Shown here: one piece after another, positions 19,036-28,127 of the stretch
How positions within the stretch are numbered: the first letter of the stretch is position 1
How the letters are laid out: each line of letters begins with the position of its first letter
Assembly (NCBI GenBank): GCA_000514715.1
Contig: AZWL01000004.1
Location: forward strand, 310,001-374,000
From: Streptomyces sp. CNH099
GTDB lineage: Bacteria > Actinomycetota > Actinomycetes > Streptomycetales > Streptomycetaceae
Direction: 5' to 3'
DNA length: 64,000 nucleotides
Notes under the pieces: generated by a model
What the model saw: only the letters and a program-made list of their open reading frames with translations
Databases searched by the model: none
Told to the model about the DNA's origin: nothing
Position numbers and translations under genes: made by a program

Positions 19036-19683
19036 TCAGTCCTCCAGCAGACCCTCCGCGTCCTCGCCCTCCGCCTCCAGCGCCTCGCGCACGACACGGA
19101 GGGCAAGCCCCTCCCCGTACCCCCGGCGGGCCAGCATGCCGGCCAGGCGGCGGATGCGCTTCTCCCGGTCGAGGCCGCGCGTGCCGCGGAGCTTGCGGGC
19201 GACCAGCTCGCGGGCCGTCTCCTCCTCGGTGCCGGCGTCGAGCCGGCCCACCGCCTCGTCGACCACCGCGGGCGCCACCCCCCGGGTGCGCAGCTCGCGC
19301 GCGAGCGCACGGCGGGCGAGGCCCCGGCCGTGGTGCCGGGACTCCACCCACGCGCCGGCGAACGCCGCGTCGTCGATCAGCCCGGCCCCTTCGAGACGGT
19401 CGAGCACGGCCGCCGACACCTCGGCGTCGACGTCCCGCTTGGCCAGCGCGTCCGCGAGCTGGCGACGGGTGCGCGGCGACCCGGTGAGCAGGCGCAGGCA
19501 GATCGCCCGGGCCCGTTCCTCGGGGCTGAGCGACGTCTCCCGCACCCGCTCCCCGGACGGCTCGCTCCGGCCCCGTGACCGCCCGCGCCCGGCCGGCCGG
19601 GCGCCGCCGGCCCCCGGGCCGCTCCCGGCCGGAGCGCGGCCGTCGTCCGGGGGTGGGAGCGGCCAGTCGGTGCGCCGGACCAC
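19036..19683 (-). CDS. recX: Regulatory protein RecX
   Basis: A 215-aa RecX that binds RecA filaments and limits RecA activity. Seen: three-helix repeats typical of RecX, e.g. [60 protein letters not shown] and a final repeat [20 protein letters not shown]. The first 50 residues are Pro/Gly/Arg-rich. It starts (GTG 19683) only 3 bp after the recA stop, so it is co-transcribed with recA. Confidence 0.93.
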   Translation of the reverse strand: MVRRTDWPLPPPDDGRAPAGSGPGAGGARPAGRGRSRGRSEPSGERVRETSLSPEERARAICLRLLTGSPRTRRQLADALAKRDVDAEVSAAVLDRLEGAGLIDDAAFAGAWVESRHHGRGLARRALARELRTRGVAPAVVDEAVGRLDAGTEEETARELVARKLRGTRGLDREKRIRRLAGMLARRGYGEGLALRVVREALEAEGEDAEGLLED

Positions 19684-19686
19684 GGA

Positions 19687-20829
<1,143 letters not shown>

Positions 20830-20945
20830 GGGTTCCACCCGGGATGTCTGAGTCGATCGCTTCACGTCAACGACGCTAGCGCCTGCCACTGACAACACGC
20901 CCCACGTCGAGCCGGCCTGTGGAAAACCCGACCGAACCCCCATGG

Positions 20946-20957
20946 GAATCGATGTTC
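20946..20957 (-). promoter_or_regulatory. Variant LexA (SOS) box of recA
   Basis: Read on the minus strand: GAACATCGATTC, with flanking TC, one base off the GAAC-N4-GTTC consensus. Streptomyces recA promoters are known to carry a similar GAACAT..ATTC element. It lies 116 bp before the recA start. Confidence 0.7.
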
Positions 20958-21038
20958 GATTTCGGTGTCAAGCGGCCTCACCGCTCACCCGCGCCCCGCC
21001 GTTCCCGGTTGTCCCCGGTGTTCCCGGTGTTCCCGGTC

Positions 21039-22040
21039 CTACGGCTTCTGCTCCCGGTAGTAGCGCGCCGCCCCCTCGTGCAGCTCCAGCGGGTCGGTGA
21101 AGACCGCCGTGCGCAGGTCGACCCGCTGCGCCGCGTGCACCACGCGCCCGATGCGGTCCCGGTCCCGTATCACCGTGCTCGTCACGCTCTCCGTCAGCCG
21201 GGAGTCCTCCCGCTCGGTGGTGACCAGCAGGTTCGCCACCGCGAGCGTCGGCACCGCGGTGTCCCGCTGGACCGTGGGGTAGGCGTCGGGCGGCATCACC
21301 GCGGCCCGGTAGTAGCGGGCCAGCTCCCCCTGGGCGTGCAGCGCACCGAGCAGGTCGCCCAGCGGCACCAGCTCGATCTCGGCCTGCCCCGCGAGGCGTT
21401 CGACGGCCTCCGTGGGCAGCCCGCCCGACCAGAAGAAGGCGTCGATCTCCCCCTCGCGCAGCAGCTTCGGCATCGTGTTCAGGCCCATGCGCACCGCCGC
21501 GACGTCGCGGTCGAAGTCGAGGCCGGCCGCCGACAGCAGCCGCCGCGTGATCAGTTGGACGCCGGAGCCGTCCTCGCCCACGCCCACCCGGAGGCCGCGC
21601 AGGTCGGCGGCGCGCCGGACCGGCGAGTCGCGCAGGACCACGAGCTGCACGTAGTCGTCGTAGAGCCGGGCGACCGCGCGCAGCCGCTGCCAGCCGGGCA
21701 GCCGGTCGCGCCGGTACGTGGCCACGGAGTCGGCGGCGGCGACGGCGAAGTCGGCCCGCCCCGCGGTGACCTTCCGCAGGTTGTCGATGGACCCCTCGCT
21801 GGGGTGCAGGCGGACGTCGAGGCCCGGTTCGTCCCGGGCGAGGCCCTCGCGCAGCAGCCGGCCGTACTCCGCGTAGACGCCGGTGCGCACCCCCGTGGCG
21901 AGGACCACCTTCCCGTCCGGGCGACCGTCGCCGCCCAGCGGCAGCAGCCACCACAGGAGCAGCCCGAGCACGGCCGCCGTCGCCACGGCGGCCTGCAGCG
22001 TCCGGCGCCTGCCGGGGCGGCGGAGGAAGGAGGGGACCAC
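21039..22040 (-). CDS. TAXI-family TRAP-type solute-binding protein (orphan)
   Basis: A 333-aa TAXI-type substrate-binding protein. It has an N-terminal uncleaved-looking anchor helix (residues 15-34, LQAAVATAAVLGLLLWWLLP), then VVLATGVRTGVYAEYGRLL, VRLHPSEGSIDNLRKVTAGRA broken by the family glycine positions, and LRGLRVGVGEDGSGVQLITR, with a C-terminal LLVTTER segment. It should sit outside the membrane. Family members normally work with DctQM permease subunits, but none is in this window. The GTG 22040 has AGGA upstream. It lies between recA and a secreted protease; its ligand is unknown. Confidence 0.85.
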   Translation of the reverse strand: MVPSFLRRPGRRRTLQAAVATAAVLGLLLWWLLPLGGDGRPDGKVVLATGVRTGVYAEYGRLLREGLARDEPGLDVRLHPSEGSIDNLRKVTAGRADFAVAAADSVATYRRDRLPGWQRLRAVARLYDDYVQLVVLRDSPVRRAADLRGLRVGVGEDGSGVQLITRRLLSAAGLDFDRDVAAVRMGLNTMPKLLREGEIDAFFWSGGLPTEAVERLAGQAEIELVPLGDLLGALHAQGELARYYRAAVMPPDAYPTVQRDTAVPTLAVANLLVTTEREDSRLTESVTSTVIRDRDRIGRVVHAAQRVDLRTAVFTDPLELHEGAARYYREQKP

Positions 22041-22127
22041 GCGGCGATCCTGCCAAACCGGGGGGCGGAACGGCCAGCGCGCCGGGCTCCCGGCGGGAGC
22101 CCGGCGTCCGGCCGTACGGAACGGGTG

Positions 22128-23309
22128 CTAGCCGCCGCTCACCTCGTCGAAGACCCCCTCGGCCTCCTTGTCGAGGCGCGGGCCCGCCAGCCAGGTGGCC
22201 TGCAGCGGGCCGATGGAGGTGACGGACACCAGCTGTTCCTCGCCGTCGTTCTGCGCGGTCCAGCCGCCGCCGGAGGCACCGGCGGTCATGGTGCAGCCGA
22301 TGCGGTACATGGTGGGCTGCGCGGCCGCGATCGACAGCCGGCCCGGCGTGTCGGTGCAGGTGTACATGCGCGCGCCGTCGTAGGGGGCGGCCTGCGGGTA
22401 GCCGGTGGCGGTCAGGTCACCGACGTCCTTCACGGCCGGCGCGTCGAACCAGATCGGCACCGCGGCGCCGACCGCCTCCTCCAGGGACTGCCCGCCGCCG
22501 TCCTTCGGCTGCACCTTCATCACGGCGAAGTCGTACGGGGCGCCCACGCCGCCCTGGGTCTTGCCCTCGGAGATCCACTCGTCGGTGGTACGGGCCTCCT
22601 CGGCCCAGAACGTGCCCTTGGGCGCGATCTCCTCCTCCGTCGCCTGCTCGGCCTCCAGCTCGGCCACGGTCTTGCCCTCCGGGTTGAAGGAGGGCACGAA
22701 GATGATGTTGCGCCACCAGCCGCCGTCGGCGCCCTTGTGCACGCAGTGGCCCGCGGTGGCGACCAGGTTGGACTTGCCCGGGTTGGCCGGGTCGGCGACC
22801 ACGGTGCCGGAGCAGACCATGGGGCCCTCGGGGGTGTCGAAGAAGATCTTGCCCGCGGCCGGCCGCGACTCCGGGTAGGGCGTGGCCGCCTCCTGGGCCT
22901 CCACCGGCGCCGGCTCCGGGTCGGTGACGCCCTGGTCCTCCGACACGTCGTTCTCGTCGATCTGGGCCGGCGGCTGCTCCGCGTCCCACATCCGGTCCGG
23001 GTCCCACAGGTCCTCGATGATCGGGTTGATGAACTCGCGCGCGTCGCGCAGCCAGTCCTCCTCGGCCCACTCCCTCCAGCCGCCGTCCCTCCACTTGTCG
23101 AGGTCGAGGTCCTTCAGCGAGTCCGGGATGCCCTCGGGGAGGCTCAGCTCGTTCTCGGGCGCCTGCGACTGCTGTTCCTGCTGCTTGTCGTCGGCGCCGG
23201 TGCCGCCGTCGCCGTCCTCGCAGGCGCCTGCGGTCAGCGCCATGGTGACGGCGAGGGCCGCCGCCGCGAGCACCTTCCTCGGTATACGACGTTTCCCGTT
23301 GGCGGGCAT
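22128..23309 (-). CDS. Secreted trypsin/V8-like serine protease, possible lipoprotein
   Basis: A 393-aa exported protease. Seen: basic start MPANGKRRIPRK, hydrophobic signal to residue 28, then TAGAC, which could be a weak lipobox; an acidic low-complexity pro-region of about 110 residues; and the catalytic triad as His in LVATAGHCVH, Asp in APYDFAVMKV and Ser in MTAGASGGGW. The ATG at 23309 is preceded by sequence without other in-frame starts giving a signal peptide. The fold resembles glutamyl endopeptidase-like trypsins. It may mature by removal of the acidic pro-region. No partner gene is evident. Confidence 0.88.
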   Translation of the reverse strand: MPANGKRRIPRKVLAAAALAVTMALTAGACEDGDGGTGADDKQQEQQSQAPENELSLPEGIPDSLKDLDLDKWRDGGWREWAEEDWLRDAREFINPIIEDLWDPDRMWDAEQPPAQIDENDVSEDQGVTDPEPAPVEAQEAATPYPESRPAAGKIFFDTPEGPMVCSGTVVADPANPGKSNLVATAGHCVHKGADGGWWRNIIFVPSFNPEGKTVAELEAEQATEEEIAPKGTFWAEEARTTDEWISEGKTQGGVGAPYDFAVMKVQPKDGGGQSLEEAVGAAVPIWFDAPAVKDVGDLTATGYPQAAPYDGARMYTCTDTPGRLSIAAAQPTMYRIGCTMTAGASGGGWTAQNDGEEQLVSVTSIGPLQATWLAGPRLDKEAEGVFDEVSGG

Positions 23310-23553
23310 GGATCGACTCCCCCAGTTTCTCGACGCAGGTGTCCCCGGCGGGACACGGGCCCCCACTATGCCGGTGCCGTTGGGGACGGCGGCACCGGGC
23401 CCCGCGGTTCCCGCCCGGCCAAGGATCTTGCCGGCGGCCGTGTTCCGGCGGCGGGTGCGTCGTTGGTAGTGCGGGGGATGCAGACGCTCCGGGCCCCGCC
23501 GCGCGGCCCGGGGGTGCTCGACCCGTACGCGACCCCTCCCGAGGTGCACGTCT

Positions 23554-25470
23554 GTGAACGCGAAGCCCGCCAGCGACGAACTCCCGGCCGGCAGCGGCCG
23601 GCCCCCGGTGCACCGGGGGCCGGCCCGGCTCATCGGGCCCGCCGTCCCCCGCCAGTACCGGCGCGGCGCCGGGGACGGCGGCGCGCGGCCCGAGCCGGAC
23701 CCCCTGGAGCACCCGGACGCCCGGGCCGCCGCCGACGCGGCCGCCGCCGAGAACCTGTTGCGCTGCTGGGTGCGGGAACAGGGCGTGGCGGAGCCGGAGA
23801 ACGGCACGCTGCGGCTGCTGCTGCCCGCCAGCGGGGCGTGCCTGCGCGTGCCCGTGCGGTACTGGTCGGCGGCCGGCTGGCACCGCTTCGGGCGGCCCGT
23901 GCTGCACGGCGCCCCCGGGGACGCGCCGCCGGTGGACGCCGTGACGCTGGCGTCGCTGCTGAGCCGGGAGGCCGCGTACGCCGCCGCGCCGGCCGCCGGC
24001 GGGGGCGCCGACCTCGTCGGCCGCGTCGCCGACTCCGTGCGCCACACCGCGCTGTTCCTCGCCGCCCGCCGCGCGGACACGCGGCCCGCGACCGCGGACC
24101 CGTTCCTGGCCGGCGAGCAGTCCCTGCTCCTCGGCCACCCCCTGCACCCGACGCCCAAGAGCCGCGAGGGGCTGTCGGAGACCGAGGCCCGGCGCTACTC
24201 GCCGGAGCTGCGCGGCAGCTTCCCGCTGCACTGGCTGGCCGTCGACGACAGCGTCCTCGCCGGGGACTCGGCGTGGACCGAGCGCGGCAAGGGCGTGCCC
24301 GCGCGCGAGCTGGCCGCCCGGCTGGCGGGCCCCGGGCTGCGGGTGCCGCCGGGCTGCACGCCGCTGCCCGTGCACCCGTGGCAGGCCCGCGAGGTGCGCG
24401 AACGCCCCGACGCCGGCGCGCTGTTCGACGCCGGACTGCTGCGCGACCTGGGCCCGCACGGCGAGCCGTGGCACCCGACGGCGTCCGTGCGCACGCTGTA
24501 CCGGCCCGGCGCGCCCGCGATGCTCAAGCTGTCCCTCGGCGTCCGTATCACCAACTCCCGCCGCGAGAACCTCCGTAAGGAGTTGCACCGCGGCACGGAG
24601 GTGCACCGCCTGCTGCGCTCCGGCCTCGGCGAGGAGTGGCGGGCGGCCTTCCCCGGCGGCCTCCCGGGCGCGCCGGGCTTCGACGTCGTACGCGATCCGG
24701 CGTGGCTGGCCGTCGACACCCCGGCCGGCGAGCCCGTCGCGGGTCTGGACGCGGTCGTACGGCACCAGCCGTTCGCGGCGCACGACGACGCGGTGTGCAT
24801 CGCGGCGCTGACGGCGCCGGTGCCGCGGTCGCCGGAGGGCGCGATGCGGTCCCGGCTGCAGGACGTCGTCGGGCAGCTCGCCGCCCGTACCGGGCAGGGG
24901 GCGGCCGCGGTGGCCGCCGAGTGGTTCCTGCGCTACCTGGAGGTGGTCGTACGGCCCGTCATGTGGCTGGACTCCGAGGCGGGCGTGGCCCTGGAGGCGC
25001 ACCAGCAGAACACCGTGCTGCTGCTCGACTCCGACGGCTGGCCGGCCGGCGGCCGCTACCGGGACAACCAGGGGTACTACTTCCGCGAGTCCCGCCGCGC
25101 CGATCTGGAGCGCCGGCTGCCCGGGCTGGGCGCCGCCAGCGAGACGTTCGTCCCGGACGACGTGACCGACGAGCGCTTCGCGTACTACGTGGGCGTCAAC
25201 AACGTCCTCGGCCTCGTCGGGGCCTTCGGCGCCGCGGGGCTGGTCGACGAGCGGGTGCTGCTCGCGGCCTTCCGCCGCTTCCTGGAGAGGTCCGCCGCGG
25301 GCGGCGGCCCGGACCGGGGCCGCTGCGCGCTGGCCGAGCGGCTGCTCGGCGGCGGGGCGCTGCGCTGCAAGGCCAACCTGCTGACCCGGGTGCACGGCCT
25401 GGACGAGCTGGTCGGCCCGGTGGACACGCAGTCCGTGTACGTCACCGTCCCCAATCCGCTGGCCCTCTGA
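23554..25470 (+). CDS. NIS siderophore synthetase, IucA/IucC family (first copy)
   Basis: A 638-aa ATP-dependent synthetase that condenses a carboxylate, usually citrate or a succinyl compound, with an amine or hydroxylamine. Seen family motifs: HPTPKSREGLSETEA, PVHPWQ, TASVRTLYRPG, MLKLSLGVRITNSRREN, the EAHQQN metal/ATP motif, and the C-terminal GGALRCKANLLTRVHG. It is first in a three-gene operon with an N-acyltransferase and a second synthetase. GTG 23554 is used; the N-terminal 45 residues are variable. No IdeR/DmdR iron box could be seen in the 244-bp upstream gap. Confidence 0.92.
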   Translation: MNAKPASDELPAGSGRPPVHRGPARLIGPAVPRQYRRGAGDGGARPEPDPLEHPDARAAADAAAAENLLRCWVREQGVAEPENGTLRLLLPASGACLRVPVRYWSAAGWHRFGRPVLHGAPGDAPPVDAVTLASLLSREAAYAAAPAAGGGADLVGRVADSVRHTALFLAARRADTRPATADPFLAGEQSLLLGHPLHPTPKSREGLSETEARRYSPELRGSFPLHWLAVDDSVLAGDSAWTERGKGVPARELAARLAGPGLRVPPGCTPLPVHPWQAREVRERPDAGALFDAGLLRDLGPHGEPWHPTASVRTLYRPGAPAMLKLSLGVRITNSRRENLRKELHRGTEVHRLLRSGLGEEWRAAFPGGLPGAPGFDVVRDPAWLAVDTPAGEPVAGLDAVVRHQPFAAHDDAVCIAALTAPVPRSPEGAMRSRLQDVVGQLAARTGQGAAAVAAEWFLRYLEVVVRPVMWLDSEAGVALEAHQQNTVLLLDSDGWPAGGRYRDNQGYYFRESRRADLERRLPGLGAASETFVPDDVTDERFAYYVGVNNVLGLVGAFGAAGLVDERVLLAAFRRFLERSAAGGGPDRGRCALAERLLGGGALRCKANLLTRVHGLDELVGPVDTQSVYVTVPNPLAL

Positions 25471-25512
25471 CCGCTCCCCGACCCCGCTTCCGTACGACGC
25501 GAGGAGGCCCCC

Positions 25513-26253
25513 GTGCCACCCGATCCCCCGACCTCCACCGGGCACCCGGAGCTGCTCCCCGACGACACCATCGACTTCGGCGCCGGCCTCGGCCGGCTTC
25601 TCCGGCGGGAGGCCGCCCGGCCCCCCGTTCCGTACGACGTCGCCGGCTGGACGCCCGCCGAGACCCCCGCCGGCCCGTTCCGCCTCGAACCCGTCGACCC
25701 CGCTGGCGGCGGGCGTGACCTGGCGCTGCTGCACCGGTGGATGAACGACCCGTCCGTGGCCGCCTTCTGGCAGCTCGCCGGCCCCGCGGCGGTCACCGCG
25801 AGGCATGTGCGCGCGCAGGTCGACGCGGGGCACAGCGTGCCCTGCTTCGGCGTGCTCGGCGGGGTGCGGATGAGCTACTGGGAGCTGTACCGCGCCGACC
25901 GGGACCCGCTGGCCGGCCACTATCCCGCGTGTCCCCACGACACGGGCGTCCATCTGCTCGTCGGCGGCGGCGCGGACCGCGGCCGCGGGCTGGGCAGCCT
26001 GCTGATCCGGGCGGTCAGCGACCTCGTGTTCGACAACCACGCGTCATGCGCGCGTGTACTCGCGGAGCCGGACGTGCACAACGTGGCGTCGGTGGCCGCC
26101 TTCCTGAACGCCGGTTTCCACTTCCGGGCGGAGCTGGCGCTGCCCGACAAGCGGGCGGCGCTGATGGTCCGCGAGCGGGCCGAGCGCGACGGCGGCGCGG
26201 AGTCCGCGGCGCGGCCGTGCCCGCCCGAACGGCCCCGGCCCGACCTGCCCTAG
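25513..26253 (+). CDS. GNAT-family siderophore N-acyltransferase (IucB/AlcB-like)
   Basis: A 246-aa acyltransferase of the type that acylates the N-hydroxy-amine building block of hydroxamate siderophores. Seen: HRWMNDPSVAAFWQLAGP near residue 75, YWELYRADRDPLAGHY, the acetyl-CoA loop GGGADRGRGLGSLLIRAV, and AEPDVHNVASVAAFLNAGF, closely like IucB/RhbD/AlcB proteins. The GTG is preceded by GAGGAGG. It lies 42 bp after the first synthetase and 22 bp before the second. The acyl donor (acetyl, succinyl or malonyl-CoA) cannot be told. Confidence 0.88.
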   Translation: MPPDPPTSTGHPELLPDDTIDFGAGLGRLLRREAARPPVPYDVAGWTPAETPAGPFRLEPVDPAGGGRDLALLHRWMNDPSVAAFWQLAGPAAVTARHVRAQVDAGHSVPCFGVLGGVRMSYWELYRADRDPLAGHYPACPHDTGVHLLVGGGADRGRGLGSLLIRAVSDLVFDNHASCARVLAEPDVHNVASVAAFLNAGFHFRAELALPDKRAALMVRERAERDGGAESAARPCPPERPRPDLP

Positions 26254-26275
26254 TGCGCGAGAGGAGCCAACGCCC

Positions 26276-28087
26276 TTGACCGACGCCGCGTATACCGCCC
26301 CCGGGGCCGACTGGGACCTGGCCGCCCGCCGGCTGCTGGCCAAGATGCTGGGCGAGTTCGCCTACGAGGGCATAGTCGCCCCGGAGCCCGAACCGGAACC
26401 CGGCTCCGGGCCCCGCCCCGCACCCGCGCCCGGCGACACCGCCCCGCGCCCCTACCGCCTGTCCGTCGCCGACGACGTGACGTACCGCTTCACCGCCCGC
26501 CGCGGCCCGTACGGCCACTGGCGCGTCGACCCCGCCTCCCTCACCCCCGACGGCGACCCGCTGCGCTTCCTCGCCCGCGCCCACGACGGCCTCCTGCGGC
26601 TGGCCGGCGACACCACCGGCCACCTGATCCGCGAGCTGACCGCCACCCTCGCCGCCGACGTCCGGCTGGCCCGCGGCGCCCCGTCCGCCGCCCGCCTCGC
26701 CGACCTGGGCTACGCCGAGCTGGAGGGCCACCAGACCGGCCACCCGTGGCTCGTGGCCAACAAGGGCCGCGTCGGCTTCTCCGCCGCCGACGCCGCCGCG
26801 TACGCGCCGGAGGCGCGCGTCCCGCGGCGGCTGCCGTGGCTGGCGGTGCACCGCTCCCTCGCCGAGTACCGCGGCGTGCCCGCCCTCGCCCGTCCCGAGC
26901 AGCTGTACGCGGAGGAGCTGCGTGACGACACGCGCGCGGTGTTCGCCGGCGCCGTCGCCGCGGCGGGCCGCGACCCGGCCGCGTACCTGTGGCTGCCCGT
27001 GCACCCGTGGCAGTGGGACGAGACCGTCGCCACGCTGTACGCACCGCAGGTCGACGCCGGTCTGGTGATCCCGCTGCCGGCCGGCGGCGGCCCGGCCGAC
27101 ATGTGGCTGCCGCAGCAGTCGGTGCGTACGTTCCTCAACGTCAGCCGCCCGCGGGCGCGCTCCGTGAAGCTGCCGCTGTCCGTGCTCAACACGCTGGTGT
27201 GGCGCGGCCTGCCCACGGAGCGCACCCTCGCGGCCCCCGCCGTCACGGGCTGGGTGCACGGACTGCGCGACGCCGACCCGTTCCTCGCCGAGGAGACGCG
27301 CGTCGTGCTGCTCGGCGAGACGGCGAGCGTGACGGTGCGCCATCCGCTGTACGACGCGCTGCCGGGCGTCCCATACCAGTACCGCGAGCTGCTGGGCTGC
27401 ATCTGGCGGGAGCCGGTCGGCCCGCTGCTGGACGCCGGGGAGCGGGCCAGGACGCTGGCGGCGCTGCTGTGGACGGACGCAGGGGGACGGTCGCTCACGG
27501 CGGAGCTGGTACGCCGCTCGGGGCTGGCGCCGGCGGCGTGGCTGGCGCGGCTCTTCGCCGCCTTGCTGCCGCCGCTGCTGCACTTCCTGTACCGCTACGG
27601 CACCGTCTTCTCGCCGCACGGCGAGAACGCCGTCGTGGTCTTCGACGGCGCCGACGTGCCGGTGCGGCTGGCGGTCAAGGACTTCGTCGACGACGTCAAC
27701 GTCAGCTCCAAGCCGCTGCCCGAGCACGCCGGGATGCCGGCCGACGTGCGCCGCACGCTGCTGACCGAGCCGCCGGAGTTCCTGCCGCAGTTCATCCACT
27801 CCGGGCTGTTCGTCGGCGTCTTCCGCTATCTGGCGCCGCTGTGCGCGGACGAGCTGGGCGTGCCGGAGGCGGAGTTCTTCGGCCTCGTCCGGGCGGAGAT
27901 CCTGCGGTACCAGCGGCGGTTCCCGGAGCTGGCGGAGCGCTTCGCGCTCTTCGACCTGCTGACGCCGCGCATCGACCGGCTCTGCCTGAACCGCAACCGG
28001 CTCTACCTCGACGGCTACCGCGACCGGCCCCGGCGCCCGCACGCCGCGGTCGACGGCACCGTGCCCAACCCCCTGCAGCCGACGTGA
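26276..28087 (+). CDS. NIS siderophore synthetase, IucA/IucC family (second copy)
   Basis: A 603-aa synthetase, clearly homologous to but diverged from the first copy. Seen: EGHQTGHPWLVANKGRVGFS, VHPWQWDETVATLY, QQSVRTFLNVSRPRARSVKL, VKLPLSVLNTLVWRG, FSPHGENAVVVFDG and KDFVDDVNVS. The start is TTG at 26276 with GGAG nine bases upstream; no better start exists before the conserved part. In aerobactin-type pathways two synthetases act in sequence on the same acceptor, so the pair probably does the same here. The gene is followed after 40 bp by dinG. Confidence 0.92.
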   Translation: MTDAAYTAPGADWDLAARRLLAKMLGEFAYEGIVAPEPEPEPGSGPRPAPAPGDTAPRPYRLSVADDVTYRFTARRGPYGHWRVDPASLTPDGDPLRFLARAHDGLLRLAGDTTGHLIRELTATLAADVRLARGAPSAARLADLGYAELEGHQTGHPWLVANKGRVGFSAADAAAYAPEARVPRRLPWLAVHRSLAEYRGVPALARPEQLYAEELRDDTRAVFAGAVAAAGRDPAAYLWLPVHPWQWDETVATLYAPQVDAGLVIPLPAGGGPADMWLPQQSVRTFLNVSRPRARSVKLPLSVLNTLVWRGLPTERTLAAPAVTGWVHGLRDADPFLAEETRVVLLGETASVTVRHPLYDALPGVPYQYRELLGCIWREPVGPLLDAGERARTLAALLWTDAGGRSLTAELVRRSGLAPAAWLARLFAALLPPLLHFLYRYGTVFSPHGENAVVVFDGADVPVRLAVKDFVDDVNVSSKPLPEHAGMPADVRRTLLTEPPEFLPQFIHSGLFVGVFRYLAPLCADELGVPEAEFFGLVRAEILRYQRRFPELAERFALFDLLTPRIDRLCLNRNRLYLDGYRDRPRRPHAAVDGTVPNPLQPT

Positions 28088-28127
28088 CGGCCGTCACTGT
28101 CGGCGCCGCCCCTTAGGGTTGCGAGCC

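Noticed and set aside
23310..23553. Iron box before the siderophore operon
   Set aside because: No TTAGGTTAGG-like palindrome could be read on either strand of this gap.
20919..24578. 1219-codon plus-strand frame across the TAXI and protease genes
   Set aside because: The translation is low complexity and covers three real genes in other frames.
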